From Nostocoides sp. F2B08 (GTDB lineage Bacteria > Actinomycetota > Actinomycetes > Actinomycetales > Dermatophilaceae), in the NCBI RefSeq assembly GCF_009184895.1, contig NZ_WESE01000001.1:496001-560000 (forward strand): a stretch of DNA of 64,000 nt, in the 5' to 3' direction. Under the pieces are notes generated by a model that worked only from the letters and a program-made list of their open reading frames with translations, searched no databases and was not told the DNA's origin. The stretch's first letter is position 1; the number at the start of each line of letters is the position of its first letter. The translations under genes were made by a program, and so were the position numbers. Positions 45,451 to 53,387 of the stretch are shown here, in pieces.

Positions 45451-47606
45451 GAGACCCCCCGCGCCAGCCGGGCGGCGCTGCGCTCCGCCTGCTCGTCGTC
45501 GTCTCCGTGCATCCGCACGCGCTGCTTGGTGATCTTCAGCAGGGTGTAGGCGTGGAAGTACGCGAGCCGGAACGCCACCTCCGGGCCCTCGAGATCTCCG
45601 TATGCGGCGACGAAGGCCTCACCGGCCGTCCCCGCGCCCGTCTCCTCGGCGTAGGCGGACAGGTGAGCCACGTCGAAAGCCGGATCCCCCATCCGAGCCT
45701 CGTCCAGATCGATCACCCACGCCCACCCCGATGCATCGACGATGACGTGGTCGAGGTGGAGGTCCTTGTGGATGGTCGCGGAACGGATCAGCGGCATCCG
45801 CGTGGCGGCCACCGCCAGGGTCTCGGCGAGGGTGCGGGCGGCGCCGGCCAGTCGCGCATCGGCACGGCCGATCTCCTCCGACCACGCCGCGAGGTTGGAG
45901 ACCTCGTGGGACAGGTCAAGACGCCGGGCAAGCAGCGCGCCCGACCCATGCACGGCCCGCAGCCACCGACCGCACCGTGCGGCGGCCTCCTGCGCGGCGT
46001 CCGAGGCCATCTCGGTCACCGCGCTGCCGGACACCGCACGGCACACGACGATCCCCCGGTCCGGCAGGTGGCCCACGGGGGCGGGGGTGCCCACCCGGGT
46101 GGCCGGATCGGTCAGCGCTGCGAAGACGCCGAGGTTCTCGTGCGCGATCGCGGCACGCTCGGGCTCGGCGTAGGCCTTGAGGATGATCTCCTCGTGTTCC
46201 TCCCGGGTGCCCGAGAGACGGTACCGCTCGACGACCCGTCGACCTGCCGCGATCCGAATGGTCGAGGAGTCGGTGACGGCCACCGCCGAGCCCTCGGCAT
46301 CCGTCCCGAGGTGGTCGATCACCTCGCGCAGGATGCGGCTCATCACAGAGCCGTCGGTGATCTCGGTCCCCGACCCCGGCCGGAGTCTGCCCGGGGCGGT
46401 GGAGTCCGGGGCCGCTCCTGCCTCCGGCGCGGCCCCGGAGTGGAGTACGTCCCGACCCGCATTGAGCAGGGAGGGCACAGCCGCCCAGTGAGGGGTGTCC
46501 AGGCTGCGATAGCGACGCCCGGCGATCTTGACCAGCGACGCGGCATGCCACCACGCGAGGGCGGTCGGGTCGACCTGCCCACCCGCGTCCATGTAGCCCT
46601 CGACCAGCGCCGCCGACAGCTCCTCGCCGATGGTCCGTGGACGTCGAAGGTGCCCCCAGTCCAGGTAGGCCAGCGCGTTGCCCAGGTCGCGTTCCGGAGC
46701 GGCCGGCCCAGCGGAGTCCAGGTCGAGGACGGTCAGGTCACCGCCGTCGACGACGACCTGACCGGCTCGGTACGACCCGTGCCCCAGGACGCGCCGACCC
46801 GCCGCCGGCCCGGTGGTGGATAGCTCCCGCACCAGCCACCCCATCGACAGGGCTGCCTCTGCGTCCGCCTGCCAGGCCGCCTCGAGGTATCCCTCGAGCT
46901 CGTCGACCTCCGCGACCGCGGTGTGCAGGCGCGTAGCCGCCATCGGACCGGGGTCGGTCTCGTGGAAGTGCGCCAGGAGCTCGCCGAGGTCGCGGGCAAT
47001 CGCCCGCCGCACACGGGGAGAGGTCGCGGCATCGGCGAGGACTGCAGAGGCGCTGCGGCCGGGGACCGCCTCGGTCACGAGGGCTGCCAGGTCCGGCCAC
47101 GCGGCCACCAACCTCGGAACTCGCCGGCCGAGCGCGCCCGACAGGACGCGGTGACTCTCGAGGCAGACGTCGAAATCCTCCGCGAGGACCTTGCCGTACA
47201 GCAGCGACCCCTCGCTCCTGCCACCGCGAACGGCGTACCGGACGACGCACCGGGAGCCCGGCCGGTAGCTGACGACCGTCACGGCGCACCGCTCCACGGG
47301 GTGCTGCAGCACACCCTGCAGGCGGGTGCGCACCGACTCCGGGTCGAGCATCTCGGCGAGGCCCGGAAGGTCGGCGTCCTCCCTGAGCCGACGCACGCTG
47401 ACGCCCCGACCGCTCGCCTCGAGCACCACGGTGTCGCCGTCCACCCGCTCGAAGGCGACGCGGGTGCCGCCCGAGGGGTCCCACCGGACCTGGTGCACCG
47501 ATCCCGAACGGGCCTCGGACCGCACCATCGTGTCCACGGTGTCGAGGATGCCATCGAGGTCCCGCCACCGCCCCCCGCTGGGAGCGACCGGCCAGGTGGT
47601 CGTCAT
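45435..47606 (-). CDS. Tandem APH-fold protein: pseudokinase plus kinase (operon gene 4)
   Basis: A 723-residue protein with two kinase-fold halves. The first (about 1-370) carries the family signature (DADLPGLAEMLDPE, YRPGSRCVVRYA), but its catalytic loop reads HGSYRAGQ, so the Asp is Ser278; the metal motif VLDLDSAG is kept. A Gly/Ala/Pro linker leads to the second half (about 410-723), with HKDLHLDH (Asp615 present), VIDLDEARMGDPAFDVAH and an APH-like C-terminal lobe. The second half lacks the N-terminal signature. A catalytically dead domain fused to an active one suggests allosteric control. The ATG at 47606 overlaps the previous kinase gene (ATGA). Confidence 0.85.
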   Translation of the reverse strand: MTTTWPVAPSGGRWRDLDGILDTVDTMVRSEARSGSVHQVRWDPSGGTRVAFERVDGDTVVLEASGRGVSVRRLREDADLPGLAEMLDPESVRTRLQGVLQHPVERCAVTVVSYRPGSRCVVRYAVRGGRSEGSLLYGKVLAEDFDVCLESHRVLSGALGRRVPRLVAAWPDLAALVTEAVPGRSASAVLADAATSPRVRRAIARDLGELLAHFHETDPGPMAATRLHTAVAEVDELEGYLEAAWQADAEAALSMGWLVRELSTTGPAAGRRVLGHGSYRAGQVVVDGGDLTVLDLDSAGPAAPERDLGNALAYLDWGHLRRPRTIGEELSAALVEGYMDAGGQVDPTALAWWHAASLVKIAGRRYRSLDTPHWAAVPSLLNAGRDVLHSGAAPEAGAAPDSTAPGRLRPGSGTEITDGSVMSRILREVIDHLGTDAEGSAVAVTDSSTIRIAAGRRVVERYRLSGTREEHEEIILKAYAEPERAAIAHENLGVFAALTDPATRVGTPAPVGHLPDRGIVVCRAVSGSAVTEMASDAAQEAAARCGRWLRAVHGSGALLARRLDLSHEVSNLAAWSEEIGRADARLAGAARTLAETLAVAATRMPLIRSATIHKDLHLDHVIVDASGWAWVIDLDEARMGDPAFDVAHLSAYAEETGAGTAGEAFVAAYGDLEGPEVAFRLAYFHAYTLLKITKQRVRMHGDDDEQAERSAARLARGVSWLVE

Positions 47607-48970
47607 CGGCCACCACCCCCTCGTGTCACGACCGCTAGCATCCGCTCCACCCGGTCGTCCCACCCGGATTCGTGCAGCGGGATGCGACGGCCGATCGACC
47701 GGAGCAGGAAGAGGTCGGCGTAACCCCCCGCGCGACGCATCCGATGTCGGGGACACGCGCCGTAGCCGTCGAGGAAGGAGTCGACGAACGGCTCCGCGTC
47801 CACACCCCGCGTCACGGCCCACCACCCCAGGTCGGAGATCATCTTGCCCAGATCGAGCGCCGGATCGCCGAGTGTGACCCGGTCGAGGTCGAGCAGGCGC
47901 AGGCGGTCGTCCTGCTCAACGAGGGCGTTGTCGCACTTGAAGTCCCCGTGCAGCAGATGTCCCGCCTCTGTCGGCTCGCGAGCGGCGCGGTCGGCGGCGC
48001 GGTCGGCGAGAGCCGTCAGAGCACCTTCGGTATCCGGCAGGAGGGCGATGACGTGCTCGCACGATCGAAGCGTGGCGGCCCTCTCCCGGTCGGGGTCGGA
48101 CCGCAGCGGCCCTTCCTCCGCAACCACGGGCGAGTCGTGGATCGCGCGCAGCCCGGCGCCGGCCGCGCGCAGGTGGCGGGACAAACCCTCAACCGACTCC
48201 CCGAGGCGCGCTCCGGCACTGCCCTCCCAGAACATGACCCGCTCGGCCTCGACGTAGCCGACCGGCTGGACGGGCTCGACCGGGTGATCCCCTGACCGGA
48301 GGGCCGCCGCGACCCGGTGCCGCGCAGCGACGGCCCTCGCTCCCGTGTCGTCGCGGTAGCACTTGGCGTAGATGCTCCGTCCGGACTCGCCGAGATCGAT
48401 GCGCAGGACGTGGCGTTGGCCGGGCCGGTAGCGCAGGGTCGTCAGGGAGTGCCCCTCCAGGCCGACCTCGACCTGCTGGGTCCGGAGCAGCGCGGCCAGG
48501 TACTCCGGGTCGTGGAGCGCGGCGAGAGACGGAAACGCGGGGTCGAGCGGGGCGACGAGGAGGGTGGGGGCGGCCGATGACCCTCCGTCGGACGCTACCC
48601 GTAGGGACGTGAACGGCCCGCGCGCCGACGCCGGAACGACCCGCGCCCCGGGGTGGTCCGCGAAGGAGTCCGGCTGTGCTCCCCACACGGCGCTCACCGG
48701 GCGGGGTCCCGCGCCGAGGCCGTGAAGCTCGGCGGAGAGCGTGAGCCGGCGGTGCGGCTTCAGCTTGGAGCGGGTGACAGTGCAGCGGACCCGACCGACA
48801 TCGCCGTCGAGAACCCGTGCGAGCGCGTCGAGTACCAGGGCAGGAGCTCGGTCGCGGAGGAACTCTCCGACCTGCCGACCGCCCTCGCGGCAGCCCAGGA
48901 TCTCCGCCACCTCGTCGATCGGGGGTCCAAGGGCGAGGGCGACGGCAGCAGGACTCGGGGGGCTGCTCAT
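47603..48970 (-). CDS. APH-fold phosphotransferase (operon gene 3)
   Basis: A 455-residue kinase-like protein: signature DPAFPSLAALHDPE, LRYRPGQRHVLRIDLG with a following IYAKCY (candidate ATP-binding Lys), the catalytic loop LHGDFKCDN with Asp343 and the canonical Asn, and LLDLDRVTLGDPALDLGK. It is the only member with the complete HGDxxxxN Brenner motif, and so the best candidate for an active enzyme. It overlaps both neighbours by 4 bases. Confidence 0.84.
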   Translation of the reverse strand: MSSPPSPAAVALALGPPIDEVAEILGCREGGRQVGEFLRDRAPALVLDALARVLDGDVGRVRCTVTRSKLKPHRRLTLSAELHGLGAGPRPVSAVWGAQPDSFADHPGARVVPASARGPFTSLRVASDGGSSAAPTLLVAPLDPAFPSLAALHDPEYLAALLRTQQVEVGLEGHSLTTLRYRPGQRHVLRIDLGESGRSIYAKCYRDDTGARAVAARHRVAAALRSGDHPVEPVQPVGYVEAERVMFWEGSAGARLGESVEGLSRHLRAAGAGLRAIHDSPVVAEEGPLRSDPDRERAATLRSCEHVIALLPDTEGALTALADRAADRAAREPTEAGHLLHGDFKCDNALVEQDDRLRLLDLDRVTLGDPALDLGKMISDLGWWAVTRGVDAEPFVDSFLDGYGACPRHRMRRAGGYADLFLLRSIGRRIPLHESGWDDRVERMLAVVTRGGGGR

Positions 48971-50172
48971 CGCATCGAGGCGGTGAGGGATGGCGCGATC
49001 GGCGCGAAGTCCTGGGTGAGGAAGGACACCGCGGCCTCACGACCAGTCAGCTCCGGCCGGGACGCAGGTGTCAAGGCCTCCTCGAGCCCGGCACGGATGC
49101 CGTCGGCCACGACATCGGCGTCCAGGTTCAGCGGGTCGAGCCACCGGACCCACGACCGATCGGCGAACAGCTCGGCCCGCGTGCGTTGCTCGGCCGAGGG
49201 CCCGCTCCGCGGGATGAGGAGAGCCGGCGTCCCGGCAGCGAGCACCTCGACGGTCGTGTTGTAGCCCGCCATCGAGACGACCAGATCGGCTCGCGCGATC
49301 TTGTTGCGACCATGGAACTTCCGTCGCAGCTCGACCATAGGGAGGCGGGATGCTCGCTGACGCAGACTGCGCACGTGCCCGTCCGGCATGAACGGACCGG
49401 TGACCATGAGGAACTCGGACCCCGTTGCCGCGTTGACCGCGGGGGCGGCGTCGAGGACGGCCGAGAACATCGGGAACGCGTCGGCCCCTCCGCCCGCGAC
49501 GACGAGGACCTTCGGCGTCCGCCCGCCCTGCCAGGGCCCCGACCCGTTCGGGCTGGGCCGCCGGGGCGGGTCCGCGCAGACGTACCCGGTGTAGGAGACT
49601 CGCCGCGCGATCGAAGCGGGCCACGCGTACTCCGAGGCCACGTCGAGCACGTCCTGCTGCCCGTAGACGAGCACCTCGTCATAGAACTCCTCGAGCGTCT
49701 CGTAGGCACCCTCCGCGGTCCACCGCCGCCGCACGACGTCCGAGGCATCGAGGATGTCACGCAGCCCGAGGACCACGCGGGTGCGACGACCGGCGACCGC
49801 GCGTAGCGCGGGCACGAGCTCGCCCATCGCGCCGTGCGGCATGTGGTCGACAAGGACCACCTGCGGGTCGAAGGACTCGATGGCGCTGGCGATGAGCTGG
49901 GTCCGTAGCCGCAGCACCTCGTCGAAAGAGACGGACAGGGAGACCGCCTCCCAGACACCCGGCCCGGTCTTGCGGATGCTCGGCAGTTTGAGGAAGTCAT
50001 GGCCGGCCGCCGTGGCGAAGAACTGCCCGAGCGGCGAGTCGGACACGGTGAGCACGCTGCCGTCGGGAGTCCGGTCGAGGAACTCCTGCGCGAGCAGCGA
50101 TGTGCGCCGCATGTGTCCGAGTCCGAGACCGTCCTGGGAGTAGATCATCAGCCTCGGTTCATGGCGGTTCAC
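48967..50172 (-). CDS. Glycosyltransferase, MurG/SpsG-like GT-B (operon gene 2)
   Basis: A 401-residue GT-B enzyme of the predicted-glycosyltransferase group related to MurG and SpsG. The N-terminus MIYSQDGLGLGHMRRTSLLA carries the GLGH acceptor loop. The C-terminal half has VLVVAGGGADAF and ADLVVSMAGYNTTVEVLAAGTPALLIPRSGPSAEQRTRA, the donor-binding region. The GTG at 50172 overlaps the epimerase stop (GTGA). It is probably a peripheral membrane enzyme. Confidence 0.86.
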   Translation of the reverse strand: MNRHEPRLMIYSQDGLGLGHMRRTSLLAQEFLDRTPDGSVLTVSDSPLGQFFATAAGHDFLKLPSIRKTGPGVWEAVSLSVSFDEVLRLRTQLIASAIESFDPQVVLVDHMPHGAMGELVPALRAVAGRRTRVVLGLRDILDASDVVRRRWTAEGAYETLEEFYDEVLVYGQQDVLDVASEYAWPASIARRVSYTGYVCADPPRRPSPNGSGPWQGGRTPKVLVVAGGGADAFPMFSAVLDAAPAVNAATGSEFLMVTGPFMPDGHVRSLRQRASRLPMVELRRKFHGRNKIARADLVVSMAGYNTTVEVLAAGTPALLIPRSGPSAEQRTRAELFADRSWVRWLDPLNLDADVVADGIRAGLEEALTPASRPELTGREAAVSFLTQDFAPIAPSLTASMR

Positions 50173-51176
50173 AACACCTGCCTCCTCACGTCGGCTGCGA
50201 CCGGGCCGGCCGCCGCGACGGTCTCGACCGGCCGTTGACGCAGCGCACGATGCCAGGCGACCTGTCTGGCCAGCCCGGTCGCCAGGTCGACGGTCGGCAC
50301 CCATCCGAGGACCTCACGCGCGGCCGAGCTGTCGCCGTGGGTCCGGCCGGTATCGCCGGCGCGGTGCGGCCGCTGTGCGACATCGAGGCGTCCGCCGATC
50401 TCGGCCTCGACCATCCGCAGCACGTCCGGAATGGCGACCGGGTCGCCGTAGGCGATGTTCAGGACCGTGCCGGGGGCGACCGAGGCGGTCAGTGACCCCA
50501 CGACCGCCGCAGCGACGTCCTCGACGTAGGTGAAGTCACGCAGCTGCACCTGCTGTCCGTAGATCTCGGCCGGACGTCCGTCGAGGAGGGCCTCGACGAA
50601 GCGGTGGATGGCCATGTCGGGGCGCTGCCTGGGACCGTAGACCGAGAAGAAGCGCAGCGAGACCGAGGACAGCTGGCGTTCCTGGGCATAGGCGCCGACG
50701 AGGCACTCGCCGGCCAGCTTGCTGACGCCGTAGGGACTGAGCGGCGCCAGCACGCTCGACTCGTGCATCGTTCCCGAGTTGGGCCCGTACACCGACGAGC
50801 TCGAGGCGTACACGAAGCGGTCGACGGGTCGCTCAGCGACCGCCTCGAGGAGGCGCTGGGTCGAGAGCACGTTGCGGTTGACGTAGGTCGGGAAGACCGT
50901 TCCCCACGACTTGCTCACTCCCGGCTCCGCCGCGAGGTGAATGACCGCGTCGACGCCGTCGAGGAGCGGTCGCAGGTCAGCGGTCGCGAGGTCGGCGTGG
51001 ACGAACTCGAACAGTGGACTGTGGTCGAGCAGCGCGAGGTTGCGCAGCTTGGCCGCCGGGTCGTAGGTGTCGGTGAGCGCGTCAACTCCCCGGATCCGCC
51101 ACCCGCGCTCGAGCAGCATCTCGCCGACATGACTGCCGATGAAACCGGCGACGCCGGTCAACATGACGGTATTCAC
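50169..51176 (-). CDS. NAD-dependent sugar-nucleotide epimerase/dehydratase (operon gene 1)
   Basis: A 335-residue extended SDR enzyme. The NAD motif is GVAGFIG at residues 8-14, the Ser is in ASSSSVYGP, and the catalytic pair is Tyr149/Lys153 in SPYGVSK. It resembles UDP-glucose/UDP-GlcNAc/UDP-glucuronate 4-epimerases and would supply a nucleotide sugar to the two glycosyltransferases. The GTG at 51176 has AGGGGG seven bases upstream; residues before it are not conserved. As the first gene of the nine-gene operon, it has the regulatory region at its 5' side. Confidence 0.88.
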   Translation of the reverse strand: MNTVMLTGVAGFIGSHVGEMLLERGWRIRGVDALTDTYDPAAKLRNLALLDHSPLFEFVHADLATADLRPLLDGVDAVIHLAAEPGVSKSWGTVFPTYVNRNVLSTQRLLEAVAERPVDRFVYASSSSVYGPNSGTMHESSVLAPLSPYGVSKLAGECLVGAYAQERQLSSVSLRFFSVYGPRQRPDMAIHRFVEALLDGRPAEIYGQQVQLRDFTYVEDVAAAVVGSLTASVAPGTVLNIAYGDPVAIPDVLRMVEAEIGGRLDVAQRPHRAGDTGRTHGDSSAAREVLGWVPTVDLATGLARQVAWHRALRQRPVETVAAAGPVAADVRRQVL

Positions 51177-51258
51177 GAAACAACCCCCTGCCGTGGGTGT
51201 GACCCGAACCACGCTAGGGATCGGCCCAGATGACGGCTATCGGTAGAACGGGTGAATC

Positions 51259-51274
51259 ATGAGAGAACTCTCAT
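51259..51274. promoter_or_regulatory. Palindromic operator candidate of the phosphotransferase operon
   Basis: ATGAGAG-AA-CTCTCAT is a perfect 7-2-7 inverted repeat 83 bases upstream of the epimerase start. On the minus strand TTGTGT precedes it and ATGATT follows at 17-base spacing, so it may sit between -35 and -10 elements; this promoter reading is tentative. The gap 51177-51388 holds no gene. Confidence 0.4.
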
Positions 51275-51388
51275 TGAACACAAGGAGTCCCGTGTTCCAG
51301 GTTCTGATACCTCAGGTGACGCACCCGGAACCCGGCCGGCCGTCGCCGATCGGCATCCGCCGGCGCCGAGCAGCGGTCGGATCCTGCC

Positions 51389-53371
51389 TCAGCCGGTGAC
51401 GGCAGCCGCGCTGAACTGCGCCGCATAGAGACGGGCGAACGCACCGCCAGCGGCGAGGAGCTCGTCGTGGGTGCCCTGTTCGACGATGCGGCCCTCCTCC
51501 ATGACGAGGATGAGGTCGGCGTCGCGGATCGTCGAGAGCCGGTGGGCGATGACGAACGAGGTGCGGTCCGCTCGCAGGGCCGCCATCGCGTGCTGGACGA
51601 GCACCTCGGTGCGGGTGTCCACCGAGGACGTCGCCTCGTCCAGGATGAGCAGGTCGGGCTCGGAGATGAAGGCCCGGGCGATCGTCACGAGCTGCTTCTC
51701 ACCGGCCGAGAGGTTGGATGCCTCGTCGTCGAGCCGGGTGTCATAGCCGTCGGGGAGTGAGTGCACGAAGCGGTCGACGTAGGTCGCCCTCGCGGCGGCT
51801 CGCACCTCGTCCTCGCTCGCCCCCGGGCGCCCGTAGGCGATGTTGTCGCGGATGGACCCTGCGAACAACCAGGTGTCCTGCAGCACCATCCCGACGCGCG
51901 AGCGCAGGTCGTGCCGGCTCAGCGTCGCGATGTCGATGCCATCGAGGGTGATCCGGCCCCCGTCCAGCTCGTAGAAGCGCATGACGAGGTTGACCAGGGT
52001 GGTCTTGCCCGCACCCGTCGGCCCCACGATCGCGACGGTCTGACCCGGCTCGACGACGAGGTCGAGGTGCTCGATGAGCGGTTGGGCCGACCGGTAGGAG
52101 AACGAGACGTCCTCGAACGAGACCCGCCCCGACCGGTCCTCGACCGGGATGTGGACCTCGGGGTCGGGACGCTGCTCCGCGGCGTCGAGCACCTCGAACA
52201 CCCGCTCGGCCGAGGCGACTCCGCTCTGCATGAGGTTGGCCATGGAGGCGACCTGGGTCAGCGGCTGGGTGAACTGCCGCGAGTACTGGATGAAGGCCTG
52301 GACGTCGCCGACCGAGAGCTGGCCGTTCGCGACCCGGAGGCCGCCGACCACGGCGACGAGGACGTAGTTGATGTTCCCGATGAACATCAGCGCGGGCATG
52401 ATGATGCCGCTGACGAACTGGGCCCCGAAGCTGGCGCGGTACAGGGCGTCGTTGCTGGCGGCGAACGTGGCCTGCGCCTCACGCTGGCGCCCGAAGACCT
52501 TGACGAGGTCGTGACCGGTGAAGGCCTCCTCGACGACCCCGGTGACCTCACCTGTCGCCCGCCATTGCTCGATGAAATGCCGCTGGGCCCGCTTGCCGAT
52601 CATGCCCGCGACGACCATCGTCACCGGCACGGTGACGAGGGCGATGAGGGCGAGCGTCGGCGAGATCCAGAACATCATCGCGAGCATCGCGATGACGGTG
52701 AGCAGCGACGTGAGCAACTGGGCCAGCGTCTGCTGCAGGCTCTGCGCCATGTTGTCGATGTCGTTCGTCACGCGCGAGAGGAGCTCGCCACGGGGCTGGT
52801 TGTCGAAGTACGGCAGAGGGAGGCGGTGCAGCTTGTCCTCGACGTCACGGCGGATGTCATAGATGGCGCGGTTGACGACGCCGACGAGGATGCGCGTCTG
52901 CAACCACTGGAAAGCCGCCGCGACGACGAAGAGGATCACCGCGAGCAGGAGGATCCGCGCGACCGCGTCGAAGTCGATGCCCTGCCCGGGCACGAGGTTC
53001 TCCATGGCCGCCACGACGTCGGCGAGCTGGTCCTGGCCGTCGGCGCGCAACCCCGCGACGACCTCCTCCTGGGTCGCCCCGGCCGGCATCTGCGCGCCCA
53101 AGAAACCCTCGAAGATCCGGTCGGTCGCTAAGCCGAGGATCCGCGGCCCGGCCGCCTGCAGGACGACCCCGATGATGCCGAGGCCCACGGCGACAGCGAC
53201 GAGGATCCGTTCCGCGCGGAGCAGTCCGAGCAGTCGCAGGGCGTTGGGCCAGAAGCTCTCCGGCTTCTCGGCCGGCGCACCGATGGCCGCGTGCGGGGGC
53301 CCGCCCTGGCGCGCGGGGCCACGCCGCGCCGCGGCGGCCTTCTCCTCCTCGGACAGGATGCGGTCGCTCAT
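51389..53371 (-). CDS. ABC exporter half, consensus-site ATPase (heterodimer partner B)
   Basis: A 660-residue fused exporter half with six membrane helices (about 55-400) and an ATPase domain. Walker A is GPTGAGKTT, Walker B DEATSSVD with the catalytic Glu, and the switch His is in VIAHRLST. The signature motif is degenerate, NLSAGEKQ in place of LSGGQ. That pattern complements the partner gene upstream, as in TM287/288, LmrCD and similar heterodimers. A 45-residue insertion after the first helix (about 90-135) is notable. The ATG at 53371 has GAGG five bases upstream. The cargo may be drugs, lipids or peptides. Confidence 0.88.
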   Translation of the reverse strand: MSDRILSEEEKAAAARRGPARQGGPPHAAIGAPAEKPESFWPNALRLLGLLRAERILVAVAVGLGIIGVVLQAAGPRILGLATDRIFEGFLGAQMPAGATQEEVVAGLRADGQDQLADVVAAMENLVPGQGIDFDAVARILLLAVILFVVAAAFQWLQTRILVGVVNRAIYDIRRDVEDKLHRLPLPYFDNQPRGELLSRVTNDIDNMAQSLQQTLAQLLTSLLTVIAMLAMMFWISPTLALIALVTVPVTMVVAGMIGKRAQRHFIEQWRATGEVTGVVEEAFTGHDLVKVFGRQREAQATFAASNDALYRASFGAQFVSGIIMPALMFIGNINYVLVAVVGGLRVANGQLSVGDVQAFIQYSRQFTQPLTQVASMANLMQSGVASAERVFEVLDAAEQRPDPEVHIPVEDRSGRVSFEDVSFSYRSAQPLIEHLDLVVEPGQTVAIVGPTGAGKTTLVNLVMRFYELDGGRITLDGIDIATLSRHDLRSRVGMVLQDTWLFAGSIRDNIAYGRPGASEDEVRAAARATYVDRFVHSLPDGYDTRLDDEASNLSAGEKQLVTIARAFISEPDLLILDEATSSVDTRTEVLVQHAMAALRADRTSFVIAHRLSTIRDADLILVMEEGRIVEQGTHDELLAAGGAFARLYAAQFSAAAVTG

Positions 53372-53387
53372 GCCGACCTCGGCCCGC

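Noticed and set aside
38228-48970. Aminoglycoside resistance island.
   Set aside because: The fold matches, but six domains in an operon with glycosyltransferases and an exporter, plus two pseudokinase-like copies, fit a biosynthetic or envelope role better; no known resistance enzyme is recognisable.
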